Counted from the stretch's first letter, positions 48,468 to 60,442 are shown. The stretch: 64,000 nucleotides of DNA from Oscillospiraceae bacterium (GCA_015068325.1 SVKQ01000010.1:38420-102419), one strand, 5' to 3'. Translations and numbers: made by a program. The notes: a model not told the origin generated them from the sequence alone.

Positions 48468-49240
48468 CACGATCTGATCGGTATCAGAGGCACGGCATCC
48501 TCGGGCGTGAGGCCCAGGTCCGCCAGAAAGCGGCGGGCAGTCGCCTCGATGTCCGGGCGGCAAAGCGCCTCCGGCTGGTGGGCGTCAACGCCCAGTACCA
48601 CCCGATTGCCCTCCGCGGCGGCCAGTTCCCAGAAGGCGCGGCGGGGATAGTGACGGCCCTCCCGAAGACCCAGCAGGTTCAGCTCCAGCGGGATGTCCAT
48701 CTTCCGGGCGGCCCGGCACAGCCGGCGCATGTGGAGGCGGTAGGCAGGCTCGTTGCCTTCCAACAGAAGAAGGTCCGGATGAGCCAGGTAGGTGAAGCGG
48801 CCGGTAGACAGCCCCTCGATCACCTGGTCCACGTACTGGATCAGACGCTTTTCGTCGGTGGTGGGGCGGCCGTTGTAGATGCCGTCCTCCTCGTTGAGCA
48901 GGAAATGCTGCCCCAGCAGCATGTATTCACAGCCCTGCTGCCGCAGATGGTCTACCAGTGCGGGGAACAGGTCGGGGTAATACTCCGCCTCCACGCCCGC
49001 ATAGATCTCAATCTGTCCGGCGTATTCGTCCCGCAGCCGGCGGATGGTGGCGAAATAGTCGCCGGACTGGGCGAGGGACATGCGGAAATAGGAGGTGTGG
49101 CCGTCAGGAAAAGGGCAGGGCGTGTGGTCGGCAAAGCCCAGGATCCGGATCCCGGCGGCGATGGCCGCCTCGATATAGGCCCGCTCATCCGGCTCTGCGT
49201 GGTTGCAGCGCCAGGTGTGGGTGTGATAGTTTGCCAGCAT
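48467..49240 (-). CDS. PHP-domain histidinol-phosphatase
   Basis: MLANYHTHTWRCNHAEPDERAYIEAAIAAGIRILGFADHTP; YLAHPDL; VVLGVDAHQPEAL. Confidence 0.9.
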   Translation of the reverse strand: MLANYHTHTWRCNHAEPDERAYIEAAIAAGIRILGFADHTPCPFPDGHTSYFRMSLAQSGDYFATIRRLRDEYAGQIEIYAGVEAEYYPDLFPALVDHLRQQGCEYMLLGQHFLLNEEDGIYNGRPTTDEKRLIQYVDQVIEGLSTGRFTYLAHPDLLLLEGNEPAYRLHMRRLCRAARKMDIPLELNLLGLREGRHYPRRAFWELAAAEGNRVVLGVDAHQPEALCRPDIEATARRFLADLGLTPEDAVPLIPIRS

Positions 49241-49310
49241 GAAAAGACTTCTTTCGTGAGAGGTGTGGAAATACGTGTTTTTGGCGCGGGGCGATCTCTG
49301 TGCCGCAGAC

Positions 49311-50969
49311 TCAGAGATTTGTCACCATGGGGATGACCATCGGACTGCGCTTGGTGGTCTTGTAGAGATAGCTACTGACGGCGGAGCGCACGGTCTTGCA
49401 CACGTCGCCCTCGTCCCGGCGGCGTTTGGCGGACATGTGGTCCACTGCGTCCGTGGACACGCGGCGCAGCTCCTGCAGCAGGCTCTCAGATTCCTTGACG
49501 TAAACAAAGCCGCGGGTGATGATCTCCGGCGGGCAGAGCAGTTGGTGGTCGTGGCTGGACATAGACAGCACCACCACTACCATGCCCTCCGCGGCCAGCA
49601 GGCGGCGGTCGTTGAGTACCACAGCGCCCACGTCGCCCACGCCACTGCCGTCCACGAACACCTCGCCGGCGGGGACGGCGGTTTCACACTTCATGTGCTT
49701 GGTGGTGAGCTCGATGACGGAGCCATTTTCCGCGATGCAGATGTCCTGGGCGGCCATGCCCATGGACTGGGCCAGCTTCTTGTGCAGCTGCAGCATCCGC
49801 TGCTCACCGTGGACGGGGATGAAGAATCTGGGCCGGACCAGGGCGTGGATGATCTTCAGCTCCTCCTGGCAGGCGTGGCCGGACACGTGCAGCAGATCCG
49901 CCTTGTCGTAGACCACGTCCACGCCCTTGCGGAACAGCTCGTTGATGACGCGGCCCACCGTCACCTCGTTGCCGGGGATGGCGCTGGCGGAGATGATGAC
50001 CTTGTCGCCGGGCCCCACCTCCACCTGCTTGTGAGTGGAGAAGGCCATGCGGTACAGGGCGCTCATCTCCTCGCCCTGGGAGCCGGTGGTGACGATGACC
50101 TGCTGCCTGGCGGGAAGGCTCTTGAGCCGGTTCAGTTCCATCAGGGTGTTTTTTGGCACCTTGATGTAACCGAGATCCACAGAGACCTTCATGATGTTCT
50201 CCATGGATCGGCCGGTGACGGCCACCTTGCGCCCGCAGGCCGCCGCCGCGTCCAGCACCTGCTGGATGCGGTGGACGTTGCTGGCAAATGTGGTGACGAT
50301 GATGCGCTTGTCACAGCCGGTGAAGTGGCGCATAAAGGTGCGGCCTACGGCGCTCTCGCTCATGGTATAGCCGGGGCGCTCCACATTGGTGGAATCGGCC
50401 AGCAGGGCCAGCACGCCCTCCTTGCCCAGCGCGCCGAAGCGGGCCAGGTCGATCACGTCCCCGTCGATGGGAGTGGAGTCAATCTTGAAGTCGCCGGTGT
50501 GGACCACGGTGCCCATCCGGGTGTGGATGGCGAAGGCCACCGAGTCGGGGATGGAGTGGTTCACGTGGAGAAATTCCACTTGGAACTTGCCGGCGCGGAT
50601 GGTCATGCCGGATTCCACCGTGACGAGCTTGGTGGAGCCGGCCAGACCGTGCTCCTGCAGCTTCAGCTTGATGAGCCCGGCCGTCAGCCGGGTACAGTAG
50701 ATGGGCACACTGATCTGCTGCAGCACGTAGGGGATGCCGCCGATGTGGTCCTCGTGGCCGTGGGTGATGAACATGCCCCGCAGGCGGGCTTTGTTCTTCA
50801 CCAGATACGACACGTCGGGGATGACGCAGTCGATGCCGTACATATCATCGCCAGGGAATGCCATGCCGCAGTCCACCACGATGATCTCGCCGCCGTATTC
50901 ATAGGCGGTCATATTCTTGCCGATCTCGTTGAGACCGCCAAGAGGGATGATTTTCATTTTTTCTGCCAT
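49311..50969 (-). CDS. rnj: Ribonuclease J
   Basis: MAEKMKIIPLGGLNEIGKNMTAYEYGGEIIVVDCGMAFP; FITHGHEDHIGGIPYVL; VHTGDFKID; start re-assigned to 50969. Confidence 0.95.
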   Translation of the reverse strand: MAEKMKIIPLGGLNEIGKNMTAYEYGGEIIVVDCGMAFPGDDMYGIDCVIPDVSYLVKNKARLRGMFITHGHEDHIGGIPYVLQQISVPIYCTRLTAGLIKLKLQEHGLAGSTKLVTVESGMTIRAGKFQVEFLHVNHSIPDSVAFAIHTRMGTVVHTGDFKIDSTPIDGDVIDLARFGALGKEGVLALLADSTNVERPGYTMSESAVGRTFMRHFTGCDKRIIVTTFASNVHRIQQVLDAAAACGRKVAVTGRSMENIMKVSVDLGYIKVPKNTLMELNRLKSLPARQQVIVTTGSQGEEMSALYRMAFSTHKQVEVGPGDKVIISASAIPGNEVTVGRVINELFRKGVDVVYDKADLLHVSGHACQEELKIIHALVRPRFFIPVHGEQRMLQLHKKLAQSMGMAAQDICIAENGSVIELTTKHMKCETAVPAGEVFVDGSGVGDVGAVVLNDRRLLAAEGMVVVVLSMSSHDHQLLCPPEIITRGFVYVKESESLLQELRRVSTDAVDHMSAKRRRDEGDVCKTVRSAVSSYLYKTTKRSPMVIPMVTNL

Positions 50970-51393
50970 AGTTGCTCCTTTTTGATCTTGGGATAGCCCG
51001 CGCAGCGAAGACCTGCGCCGGAAATAGGCGCAGCAAAACAAAGGGCGCGGGTCAGTCGCGCGGCCCTGCTTCGCCGCCGCCTGTACCTCTTTCGCCCGAC
51101 CGCCGTGTGGGTGGGATCATGTCCCTGTATTTGATCGCAGCCGCAGCAGGCCGCGAAACATACAAAAAAACATGCAAAATTTCTGCACTTTGCACAAAGT
51201 ATAACACACTTTTTCCCGTTTGTACACCCCCAACTTTGCGACAGGCTGCGACACGGCTCGCCGAAGCGGCCAAAATGGGACAAAGACTTTGCCCGATGAG
51301 GAGGGAAATCCTTGAAGCGGAGGGAAAACCGTGGTATAATCAATTATTCTTAATGTGGTATGTTATCCCCATCGCAAGAAGGAGGCATGACAG

Positions 51394-53379
51394 GTGAACA
51401 GAAAGCTGACCGGGATCCTGCGGGCCAACACGACGCTGTATATGCTGTGTCTGGTGCTGTTTGTGTTGGCGGCGTTCCTGGTGGATATACGTCTGGGCAT
51501 CGGCGAGGCCGCGGTGGCGGCGATCATCTTCGTGGTGAGCCTGTGGCGCGGCCGGCGGACCCAGCAGCGCATCCGGCAGTATACGGACCGGATCGCCGGC
51601 GGCATGGATTCCGCCCGCTCCAGCAACATGCTATATGCCCCGCTTCCCATGATGGTGTTCAATGCGAACACGGAGGAGGTCCTCTGGGGCAATGAGAGGT
51701 TCCTGCATCTGACAGAGAAGGACGGTGTGTTCGAGTCCCGGTTGAGCGAGGTGATCCCCGGCTTTGGCAAGCACTGGCTGCTGGAGGGCAAGGGCGAGTG
51801 TCCGGACTTGGTGTCCTGGAACCATAAGCTGTACCGGGTGTTCGGCAGCTTGAGCCGGTCGGACGACGCTGCCCGGGGAGACGATATACTGGCCACCACC
51901 TACTGGATGGACGTGACAGAGCTGGAGCAGCTGCGCACTACGCTGGAGCTGACACGCCCGGTGATGGCCATCCTGATGGTGGACAACTACGAGGAGCTGA
52001 TGAAGGCCTGCCCTGAGAGCAAGCGCTCGGCGGTGGTGGCCGCGCTGGAGGAGAAGCTGAACACCTGGGCCGCCGACTCCAACGGATTGATGCTGGGTTA
52101 TGATCGGGACCGGTATCTGTTCCTCTTTGAGGAGAAGAGCTTTCCCGACTATGTGGAGCACCGCTTCGACGTGCTGGACAGCGTGCGTGAGGTGGTGGCC
52201 GGTGAGGGCGTAGCCGCCACGCTGTCTATCGGCGTGGGACGTGAGGAGGAAAACTTCGACGCCCTGTTCAAAAACGCCTCGTTAGCGCTGGAGATGGCGT
52301 TGTCCCGGGGCGGCGACCAGGCCGTGGTGAAGGACAGGACGAATTTCGCCTTCTACGGCGGTCGGGCCAAGGCCACGGAAAAGCGCACCAAGGTGAAATC
52401 CCGGGTGATGGCCAACGCCCTGGGCGAGCTGATTGAGGATGCCAGACACGTTTACATCATGGGTCACCAGTATGCAGATATGGACTCTCTGGGGGCGGCG
52501 GCCGGCGTGTACTGCATCGCCCGGAAAAAGGGACGCAAAGCCCAGATCGTCATGGACACGGAGAACAACGCTGTGCACCCCATGCTGCGCAGGCTGCAGG
52601 AGCAGCCGGAGTATAGCGGAGCGTTCATCAGCGGCAGCGAGGCCTTTTTGAGGGCTCAGCCCGGCGCACTGCTGGTGGTGGTGGACACCAACCGCCCCGC
52701 CAGTGTGGAGTCGGAGGCGCTGCTGGAGTCCTGCAACCAGGTGGCGGTCATTGACCACCACCGCCGGGGCAGCAGCTATATCGAAAAGATGGCGCTGAAC
52801 TACCATGAGCCGTACGCTTCCTCCGCCAGCGAGCTGGTGACGGAGCTGCTGCAGTATCTCATTGAGCCGACGGATCTGCTGCGGGCGGAAGCCGAGGCGC
52901 TGCTGGCCGGCATCGTGCTGGATACCAAGAACTTCACCAACCGCACCGGCGGCCGCACCTTCGAGGCGGCGGCCTACTTGCGCCGGGCCGGCGCCGACAC
53001 CCAGGAGGTACAGCGCATTTTCCAAAGCGACCTGCAGTCCATGATCTCCCGCTACGGCATCATCCGTCAGGCGGAGCTGTATCGGGAGGATCTGGCGGTC
53101 GCCGCGCTGGACGAGGAGTACGATCGGGTCACGGCGGCAAAAGCGGCCGACGAGCTGCTGACACTGCAGGGCGTGCAGGCCTCCTTTGTGCTTTATAAGA
53201 AGGGCACCGGCGTGTACATCTCTGCCCGTTCGCTGGGTGAGGTGAACGTGCAGGTCATCGTGGAAGCACTGGGCGGTGGAGGCAACTCCACCACAGCCGG
53301 CGGCGAGGTGCCAGACTGCACAGTGGACGAGATGAAAGCGCGGCTGCTGGCGGCCATCGACGAGTATTTCGACAAATAA
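51394..53379 (+). CDS. gdpP: DHH/DHHA1 phosphoesterase with degenerate GGDEF (GdpP-like c-di-AMP phosphodiesterase)
   Basis: GTG start; two N-terminal [38 protein letters not shown]; upstream of rplI. Confidence 0.93.
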   Translation: MNRKLTGILRANTTLYMLCLVLFVLAAFLVDIRLGIGEAAVAAIIFVVSLWRGRRTQQRIRQYTDRIAGGMDSARSSNMLYAPLPMMVFNANTEEVLWGNERFLHLTEKDGVFESRLSEVIPGFGKHWLLEGKGECPDLVSWNHKLYRVFGSLSRSDDAARGDDILATTYWMDVTELEQLRTTLELTRPVMAILMVDNYEELMKACPESKRSAVVAALEEKLNTWAADSNGLMLGYDRDRYLFLFEEKSFPDYVEHRFDVLDSVREVVAGEGVAATLSIGVGREEENFDALFKNASLALEMALSRGGDQAVVKDRTNFAFYGGRAKATEKRTKVKSRVMANALGELIEDARHVYIMGHQYADMDSLGAAAGVYCIARKKGRKAQIVMDTENNAVHPMLRRLQEQPEYSGAFISGSEAFLRAQPGALLVVVDTNRPASVESEALLESCNQVAVIDHHRRGSSYIEKMALNYHEPYASSASELVTELLQYLIEPTDLLRAEAEALLAGIVLDTKNFTNRTGGRTFEAAAYLRRAGADTQEVQRIFQSDLQSMISRYGIIRQAELYREDLAVAALDEEYDRVTAAKAADELLTLQGVQASFVLYKKGTGVYISARSLGEVNVQVIVEALGGGGNSTTAGGEVPDCTVDEMKARLLAAIDEYFDK

Positions 53380-53399
53380 GCGGAAAGGAATGTTGCACC

Positions 53400-53849
53400 A
53401 TGAAAGTGATTTTGAAGCAGGATATGAAGGGTAAGGGCAAGAAGGGGCAGATGGTGGAGGTGGCCGAGGGCTATGCCCGCAATTATCTGCTGCCCAAGGG
53501 ACTGGCGATGCCCGCCACCACCGACGCGGTGAACACCATGCACCTGCAGGAGAAGGCCCGGGCCCGGGCCGAGGCCGAGGCCAAAGCCGCCGCCGCCGAG
53601 ACGGCGGAGAAGCTGAAGAGTTGCCAGCTGAAAATCGCCGCCCGGGGCGGCGAGGGCGGCAAGCTGTTCGGCGCGGTGACCACCAAGGAGATCACCGCCG
53701 CACTGAAAGAGCAGTACGGCCTGGAGATCGACAGCAAGAAGTTGGTGCTGGACGAGCCCATCAAGTCCTTCGGAGCCTATCAGGTAAAGGCCAGGCTGGG
53801 CTATGAGATCAACGGTACGGTCTATGTGATGGTGACCGAGAGCAAGTGA
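53400..53849 (+). CDS. rplI: 50S ribosomal protein L9
   Basis: [40 protein letters not shown]. Confidence 0.97.
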   Translation: MKVILKQDMKGKGKKGQMVEVAEGYARNYLLPKGLAMPATTDAVNTMHLQEKARARAEAEAKAAAAETAEKLKSCQLKIAARGGEGGKLFGAVTTKEITAALKEQYGLEIDSKKLVLDEPIKSFGAYQVKARLGYEINGTVYVMVTESK

Positions 53850-53880
53850 CCCCAGCGCATTTTGGAAGGGAGGCGGTCCT

Positions 53881-55233
53881 ATGCCCGTGGATGAACTGCT
53901 GATGCGCAGCATGCCCCATGCGCCCGAGGCGGAGCAGGCGGTGCTGGGCTCCATGCTCATCGACGCAGACTGTGTCAAGGATGTGATGGACAAGCTGCAG
54001 CCGGACGACTTCTATCTCAAGCAGAACCGGGACATCTTCGAGACGATCTACACCATGTTCATCTATTCCAAGCCCATTGACGGCGTGACCGTGGCGGAGG
54101 AGATGGAGAAGGCGGGCCTGAGCAACGAGAACACCCGCGGCTACTTGCTGCAGCTGATGGAGGTGACCCCCACCTCGGCCAATGTGATCGAATATGTCCG
54201 CATCGTGCAAGACCGGGCGCTGATGCGCTCCCTGGCCACGGCAGCGGCGGAGATCACCGGCGTGGTGCAGGAGGGCACCGGCTCGGCCCGGGATATGCTG
54301 GAGCTGGCGGAGCAGAAGATCTACGCCATCCGGCGGGGCCGCGGCGGCCAGGGCATGATTACCGTCAGTATGGTACTGCAGGAGGTCATGGACCATCTGG
54401 CAGAGCTGACGGCCAGCGGCGGCAAGTTGCTGCCGGGCCTCAGCACGGGCTTTTCCGCTGTAGATGGCAAAATCAACGGCCTCAATAAGTCGGATCTACT
54501 GATCCTGGCGGGCCGTCCCGGCATGGGCAAGACCAGCATGGGGCTGAACATGGCGCTGAATGCCGCCAAGAACTCCGGAAAGACCATCGCCATCTTCTCC
54601 CTGGAGATGTCCAGGGAGCAGCTGGTGACGCGGCTCATCGCCAACGAGGGACTGGTGGAACTGAGCCGGTTGCTGACCGGCAACCTGCGGGAGAGCGACT
54701 GGGTGAAGATTGCCGAGGCGGCCTCTACTCTGAGCCGGACGGATATCCGCATCGACGACAACCCATTGTTGACGGTGGCGGACATGAACGCCAAGTGTCG
54801 CCGACTGGACAACCTGGGCCTGGTGGTCATCGATTATCTGCAGCTGATGACCGGCGCCGGCGGCAAGAGCTACAGCGGCGAGAACCGCCAGCAGGCGGTG
54901 TCGGACATGTCCCGCATGCTGAAAATCATGGCCAAGGACTTGCAGGTACCGGTGCTGTGCCTGAGCCAGCTGAGCCGGGCCAACGAAAAGCGCAAGGAGG
55001 ACAAGCGCCCCATGCTGTCCGATTTGCGGGAGTCCGGCGCCATCGAGCAGGATGCCGATATCGTCATGTTCCTGTACAGGGACGACTACTATAACGAGGA
55101 CACGGAGAAGCGGAACGTGGTGGAGTGCATCGTGGCCAAGAACCGCCACGGCAGCACCGGCACGGTGGATCTGCGCTGGATGCCGGAATACACGGCCTTC
55201 GGCACCATCGAGAACCGCTACGACGAGGAGTGA
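53881..55233 (+). CDS. dnaB: Replicative DNA helicase
   Basis: PHAPEAEQAVLGSMLID; LLILAGRPGMGKTSMGLNMALNAA; SLEMSREQLVTRLIA; LSQLSRANEKR. Confidence 0.97.
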   Translation: MPVDELLMRSMPHAPEAEQAVLGSMLIDADCVKDVMDKLQPDDFYLKQNRDIFETIYTMFIYSKPIDGVTVAEEMEKAGLSNENTRGYLLQLMEVTPTSANVIEYVRIVQDRALMRSLATAAAEITGVVQEGTGSARDMLELAEQKIYAIRRGRGGQGMITVSMVLQEVMDHLAELTASGGKLLPGLSTGFSAVDGKINGLNKSDLLILAGRPGMGKTSMGLNMALNAAKNSGKTIAIFSLEMSREQLVTRLIANEGLVELSRLLTGNLRESDWVKIAEAASTLSRTDIRIDDNPLLTVADMNAKCRRLDNLGLVVIDYLQLMTGAGGKSYSGENRQQAVSDMSRMLKIMAKDLQVPVLCLSQLSRANEKRKEDKRPMLSDLRESGAIEQDADIVMFLYRDDYYNEDTEKRNVVECIVAKNRHGSTGTVDLRWMPEYTAFGTIENRYDEE

Positions 55234-55250
55234 CGGCGCGGGAGGCGGCC

Positions 55251-56567
55251 ATGGATCTGATCCCCTGGATGGAGCAATGGAATATGTTTCCCGCCCCCGG
55301 CGGCACGGTGCTGTGCGCTGTGTCCGGCGGGCGTGACTCCATGTGCCTGCTCCACTGCCTGCACCGGCTGGGCACAGAGCGGGATTTCCGCGTGGCCGCG
55401 GCCCATCTGAACCACGGCATGCGCCCCACGGCGGAACGGGACGAGGCGTTGGTGCGCCGTTTTTGTGAGGAGCGGGGCATCCCGCTTTATGTGGGGTATG
55501 AAAAAGTCTATGAGTGCGCCGAAGCCTGGGGCCTGGGCGTGGAGGAGACGGGACGCCGCCTGCGCTACGCCTTCCTGGAAAAAACAGCGGACGAGGTCGG
55601 TGCGGAGCGGATCGCCACCGCCCACCACATGGGTGACCAGGCGGAGACGGTGCTGCTGAACCTGCTGCGGGGCACCGGCCCCGAGGGACTGGGCGGCATC
55701 CCGCCGGTGCGGGGACGGCTGATCCGGCCGCTGCTGCACACCACCCGGGAGGAGATCGAGGTATACCTGGCACGGTGGGATGTGGCGTATACAGAGGACG
55801 AGACCAACAGCGATCTGCGCTATGCCCGCAACCGCCTGCGGCTGGCCGTTTGGCCGGAGCTGGAGGCCATCAACGGCGCGGCGCGGGAGAATATTGTCCG
55901 GACTGCCGGGATCGTCCGGCGGGAGAGTGCATATCTGGACGAATTGGCGGCGGGCCTCCTGCCGCCGGAGGGGACGGAACTGTCCTGCGGTGCCCTGTGC
56001 GGCGCGCCGGCGGTGCTTCGGCCGCGGATGCTGCGGCTGCTGATCGACCGGTTGGACTGCGGGAAAAAGGATTTCGGCCAGGCCCACCTGGCGGCGCTGG
56101 AGCGACTGGCGGAGCGCGGCGGCATGCTGACGCTGCCGGCCGGTGTCCGCGCCGTGTGTCAGGGCGGCGTGCTGTGGTTGGAGATGGCGCCGGAGCCGCC
56201 GCCGGTGGAAACGGCACTGGTAGAGAACGAGACCGTGACGTGGGGTGCGTATGAGCTGCGGCTGCAGCGGGCGGCCCAAGAGGTGCCGCCGGGAGCGATG
56301 CGCCTGCACGGTGTCGATGAGAGCCGCACCGTGACAGTCCGAGCCTGGCGGCCGGACGACCGGCTGACGCTGCCCGGCAGCCGGGGCGCCAGAGGATTGA
56401 AGCGCCTGTTCGCCGAGGCGGGGATCGACCCCATCCGGCGGGATGCCGTGCCGGTGATCTGTGTGGCCGGCCGGGCGGCGGCGGTGTGCGGTCTGGGGAT
56501 CGACCGGGCCTTTACAGAGGAGAAGACCGGCGAGGCAGCCGATATCATATGGAAAAAGAAACAGTAG
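55251..56567 (+). CDS. tilS: tRNA(Ile)-lysidine synthetase
   Basis: VLCAVSGGRDSMCLLHCLHRL; AAAHLNHGMRPTAERDE; start at ATG 55251 within the ORF. Confidence 0.93.
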   Translation: MDLIPWMEQWNMFPAPGGTVLCAVSGGRDSMCLLHCLHRLGTERDFRVAAAHLNHGMRPTAERDEALVRRFCEERGIPLYVGYEKVYECAEAWGLGVEETGRRLRYAFLEKTADEVGAERIATAHHMGDQAETVLLNLLRGTGPEGLGGIPPVRGRLIRPLLHTTREEIEVYLARWDVAYTEDETNSDLRYARNRLRLAVWPELEAINGAARENIVRTAGIVRRESAYLDELAAGLLPPEGTELSCGALCGAPAVLRPRMLRLLIDRLDCGKKDFGQAHLAALERLAERGGMLTLPAGVRAVCQGGVLWLEMAPEPPPVETALVENETVTWGAYELRLQRAAQEVPPGAMRLHGVDESRTVTVRAWRPDDRLTLPGSRGARGLKRLFAEAGIDPIRRDAVPVICVAGRAAAVCGLGIDRAFTEEKTGEAADIIWKKKQ

Positions 56568-56580
56568 GAGGAAGAGATCA

Positions 56581-57135
56581 ATGGCCCAGAACGACATGGA
56601 TCAGGATATTCTGAAGGTCTTGTTCAACGAGGAGGAGATCCACCGGCGGGTCGAGGAGATGGGGCGGGAGCTGTTCAGCCGCTTCCAGGGGCGCGATCCC
56701 CTGTTTGTGGGGGTGCTCAACGGCTGCTTCATGTTCATGGCAGACCTGGTGCGCGCCAGCGGGCTGAAGAGCGAGCTGGAGTTCATCGGCGTGTCCTCCT
56801 ATCAGGACGCCACCCGCTCCAGCGGCGTGGTGCAAATCACCCGCGACATGCAGCGGGACATCACCGGTCGGGAGCTGATCATTGTGGAGGACATCCTGGA
56901 TTCCGGCAACACGCTGGCCTTCCTCAGCAACTATCTGATGTCCAAGGGGGCCAGCTCCATCACCATTGTCACCATGCTGGACAAGCCCTCCCGCCGGGAG
57001 AAGGCGGTCCGGGCGGATATGGCCGGCTTCGTGGTGCCGGATGAGTTCGTGGTGGGCTATGGGCTGGATTACAGGCAGATGTACCGGAACCTGCCCTATA
57101 TCGGCGTGCTGAAGCCGGAGGTATACAGCAAGTGA
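56581..57135 (+). CDS. hpt: Hypoxanthine phosphoribosyltransferase
   Basis: VGVLNGCFMFMADLVRA; LIIVEDILDSGNTLAFLSNYL; VVGYGLDYRQMYRNLPYIGVLKPEVY. Confidence 0.96.
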   Translation: MAQNDMDQDILKVLFNEEEIHRRVEEMGRELFSRFQGRDPLFVGVLNGCFMFMADLVRASGLKSELEFIGVSSYQDATRSSGVVQITRDMQRDITGRELIIVEDILDSGNTLAFLSNYLMSKGASSITIVTMLDKPSRREKAVRADMAGFVVPDEFVVGYGLDYRQMYRNLPYIGVLKPEVYSK

Positions 57136-57172
57136 CGCCGGCGTATGATTTTCAGGAAGCGAGGGACGCCGC

Positions 57173-57853
57173 ATGGATAAGAGAACAGAACCGTATCGAG
57201 GGAAGCGCCTGGCCGGTCAGACGCCTCCGCCCGCGCAGGAAACCGTGACCCCACCCCCGGCGGAGCAGGACACGCCTGCCGGCCAGGAGAAGAAAAAGAG
57301 GAGCTTCTGGGCCGACTACGGCTATCTGCTGGTCACGGCCGCTGTGGTGGTGCTGGTATTCCGGGTGTTGCTACAGCTGGCCTATGTACCCTCCAGCTCC
57401 ATGGAGAGCACCGTGCCTAAGGACTCGCTGCTGCTGTCGTGGCAGCTTCCCTATCTGGTGTCCGACCCGGAGCCCCGGCGGGGCGACGTGGTCACCTTTT
57501 GGGATGAAGAGCTGGGCAAGCTGTTGGTCAAGCGGGTGATCGGCCTGTCGGGAGACGAGGTGAGCCTCTCCGGCGGCTATGTATATGTGAACGGACAGCG
57601 GCTGGAGGAGCCCTATCTGGACCAGCAGGGGGCCACCGATCCGGCCGGCAGTGGGCAGGCGGACTTCCAGGTGCCGGAGGGATGCCTGTTCCTGTTGGGC
57701 GACAACCGTACCGGCTCGCTGGACAGCCGATACTGGAGCAACCCCTATATCGCCTATAACAACGTGCGGGCGCGGGTGTTCTTGTGCATTCCCATACAAT
57801 TCTGGCATAAGATACCACTGCCGCAGGTAGGAGATATTTCCCTGATACACTGA
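57173..57853 (+). CDS. lepB: Signal peptidase I
   Basis: YVPSSSMESTVPKDSLLLSWQLPY; RRGDVVTFW; LVKRVIGLSGDEV; FLLGDNRTGSLDSRYW. Confidence 0.93.
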   Translation: MDKRTEPYRGKRLAGQTPPPAQETVTPPPAEQDTPAGQEKKKRSFWADYGYLLVTAAVVVLVFRVLLQLAYVPSSSMESTVPKDSLLLSWQLPYLVSDPEPRRGDVVTFWDEELGKLLVKRVIGLSGDEVSLSGGYVYVNGQRLEEPYLDQQGATDPAGSGQADFQVPEGCLFLLGDNRTGSLDSRYWSNPYIAYNNVRARVFLCIPIQFWHKIPLPQVGDISLIH

Positions 57854-57872
57854 CGGAGAAGGAGGCCCTGAT

Positions 57873-59696
57873 TTGAAAAAAACGCGAGGAAACGGAATCG
57901 GCAGGGTCCTGCTCTTCCTGATGGTGCTGCTGGCGATCTATATGATCGTGGCTGGCCGGCGAAGCAGCAACGACATCACCTATGCCCGGCTGCGGCAGCT
58001 CTTTGAAAAGGAGCAGGTGACGGAGTTTGCCATCTCCGACACCCGCCTGACGGCCAAGCTGGCCGACGGCACCACCGCCACCTGCGATCTCTACGACTTT
58101 GCACTGTTCTACGAGGATCTCAACGAGCTGGTGGTGCAGCAGAAGGCGGCGGGCATCATCACCGATTACGACTATCACGCCAACCACTCCACCAACTGGC
58201 TGCAGGTGCTGTTGCCCTATGTGCTGGCGGTGGTGGGCTTCATCCTGCTGCTGAACATGATGTCGCGCATGAACGGCGGTGCCGGCAATGACCGGATGGC
58301 CCGGTTCGGCGAGGCCCGGATCCAGAGCCTGCCCGCCGGCAAGAAGAAGGTCACGTTCCGTGATGTGGCCGGCGCCGACGAGGAGAAGGAGGAGCTGCAG
58401 GAGATCGTCTCCTTTCTCCGCGACCCACAGAAGTTCCTGGATCTGGGCGCCCACATCCCCAAGGGCGTACTGCTGATCGGCCCGCCGGGCACGGGTAAGA
58501 CGCTGCTGGCCAAGGCTGTGGCCGGCGAAGCGGACGTGGGCTTTCTGTCCATCTCCGGCTCCGACTTTGTGGAGATGTACGTGGGCGTGGGCGCCAGTCG
58601 TGTGCGCAGCCTCTTTGAGGAAGCCAAGAAGCAGGCACCGGCCATCGTGTTCATCGATGAGATCGACGCGGTGGGCCGCCAGCGCGGCAGCGGCCTGGGC
58701 GGCGGCCACGACGAGCGGGAGCAGACGCTGAACCAACTGTTGGTGGAGATGGACGGTTTTGCCACCAACGAGGGCGTGGTGGTGTTGGCCGCCACCAACC
58801 GGGTGGACATCCTGGACCCGGCGCTGCTGCGCCCCGGCCGGTTTGACCGACAGGTCTACGTGGGCCTGCCGGACATCAAGGGACGCGAGGAGATATTGAA
58901 GATCCACGCCCGCAACAAACCTCTGGCGGACGACGTGGATCTGGCGAAGGTGGCCCGGGGCACACCGGGCTTCACCGGCGCGGACCTGGAGAACCTGCTC
59001 AACGAGGCGGCGCTGCTGTCCGGCCGGCGGGATCAGTACGCCATCACCAGCGACGTGCTGGACGAGGCGGTCATCAAGGTGATTGCCGGGCCGGAGAAGC
59101 GCAGCCGCGTGATCCCGGAGCGGGAGAGAAAGCTGACCGCCTATCACGAGGCGGGCCACGCCATCGTGATGCACGCCCTGCCGGAGCACGACCCGGTGCA
59201 CCAGATCACCATCGTGCCCCGGGGCCAGGCCGGCGGCATGACCATCTCCCTGCCGGATGAGGACCGCTCCTACCTGAGCCGGGAGTATATGTTGGAGCAG
59301 ATCGTGTCGCTGCTGGGCGGCCGCGCCGCCGAACAGATGATTTTGGGCGACATCTCCACAGGCGCCGCCAACGACATCCAGCGGGCCACCGCCATCGCCC
59401 GCAAGATGGTGGGCACCTACGGCATGTCGGAGCGGCTGGGCACGGTGGCCTTCGACACCGGGCACGACGAGGTGTTCATCGGCAAGTCCATGGCCCAGAC
59501 CCGGCCCTATTCGGAGAAAACCGCCGCCGCAATCGACGAGGAAATCCGACACATCATCGACGAAGCCTATGGGCGCTGCCGCAGCATCCTGACCGAATAC
59601 CGCAGGCAGCTGGTGGTGGTGGCGGAGTACCTGCTGCGCCACGAGACCATGACAGCTGAGACCTTCGAGCGGGTCTTCACGCTGAAAATGGAATGA
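57873..59696 (+). CDS. ftsH: ATP-dependent zinc metalloprotease FtsH
   Basis: TTG start; [34 protein letters not shown] (HExGH). Confidence 0.97.
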   Translation: MKKTRGNGIGRVLLFLMVLLAIYMIVAGRRSSNDITYARLRQLFEKEQVTEFAISDTRLTAKLADGTTATCDLYDFALFYEDLNELVVQQKAAGIITDYDYHANHSTNWLQVLLPYVLAVVGFILLLNMMSRMNGGAGNDRMARFGEARIQSLPAGKKKVTFRDVAGADEEKEELQEIVSFLRDPQKFLDLGAHIPKGVLLIGPPGTGKTLLAKAVAGEADVGFLSISGSDFVEMYVGVGASRVRSLFEEAKKQAPAIVFIDEIDAVGRQRGSGLGGGHDEREQTLNQLLVEMDGFATNEGVVVLAATNRVDILDPALLRPGRFDRQVYVGLPDIKGREEILKIHARNKPLADDVDLAKVARGTPGFTGADLENLLNEAALLSGRRDQYAITSDVLDEAVIKVIAGPEKRSRVIPERERKLTAYHEAGHAIVMHALPEHDPVHQITIVPRGQAGGMTISLPDEDRSYLSREYMLEQIVSLLGGRAAEQMILGDISTGAANDIQRATAIARKMVGTYGMSERLGTVAFDTGHDEVFIGKSMAQTRPYSEKTAAAIDEEIRHIIDEAYGRCRSILTEYRRQLVVVAEYLLRHETMTAETFERVFTLKME

Positions 59697-59709
59697 GGAG
59701 ACAGACACA

Positions 59710-59750
59710 AAAAAGCGGAGGCGCGTCTCAAGGACGCGCCTCCGCTTTTT
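59710..59750. terminator. Bidirectional terminator after ftsH
   Basis: AAAAAGCGGAGGCGCGTC-tcaag-GACGCGCCTCCGCTTTTT. Confidence 0.85.
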
Positions 59751-59764
59751 CTGTTCCTGGCGGA

Positions 59765-60442
59765 TCAGGGATAATAGATGATATTGGTGTCCACATTGCT
59801 CATGTCTGTGTTGCTTATCTGCCACACGCCGTCAGAATCCTTAACGATCTGCACGGCGATGGAGACGCTGTCCTTATAACCCAGGTTGGGCAGTTGTTCA
59901 GTCACCATGGTGATGACCGCCTGGGCCCAATCGGCGTCGTAAGCCACATATTCCGCCTCGGTCATCTCGCTGGAGTCCACACCGCCGTACTTGGCGGCAA
60001 AGTCGGCGAGGGCCGTCTCCTGGTTGTTGACGGCCAGCTCGATGACATCAATGGGCCGGATCTCTACTTTAACGGCGTAGGTGTCATCGCTCAGCTTGGA
60101 TGCCTCGCCTACGGTGTAGCTGGAATGTGCGTAGATGTCGCGGTACAGCTCCTTGATCTGCTCAATCAGCTCGTCGGTGGTATACTCAATGTCGAAGTAG
60201 TGGCAGAAGTACTCCACCTCCATCTCCAGGCCCTCCTCATAGCGCTCCTGCGCCTGCTCGGCGGTGAGATCCACCAGCTTGAGGTACTCGTCGCTGAACT
60301 TGCCCAGATAGATCTCGTCCAGATTGCCCTGCACCAGGGCGGACATCCGCGCCTCCAGCAGATCGCCAGCGCCGCAGGAGCTCAGGGCCAGCAGCATCAC
60401 CGCGGCCAGCGCCGCGGCCAGGATACGTTTGCAAGCTCTCAT
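59765..60442 (-). CDS. Uncharacterised lipoprotein
   Basis: MRACKRILAAALAAVMLLALSSCGAGD lipobox; 225 aa. Confidence 0.8.
   Translation of the reverse strand: MRACKRILAAALAAVMLLALSSCGAGDLLEARMSALVQGNLDEIYLGKFSDEYLKLVDLTAEQAQERYEEGLEMEVEYFCHYFDIEYTTDELIEQIKELYRDIYAHSSYTVGEASKLSDDTYAVKVEIRPIDVIELAVNNQETALADFAAKYGGVDSSEMTEAEYVAYDADWAQAVITMVTEQLPNLGYKDSVSIAVQIVKDSDGVWQISNTDMSNVDTNIIYYP

Noticed and set aside
57528-59825. 765-aa minus-strand ORF
   Set aside because: Antisense of lepB/ftsH.
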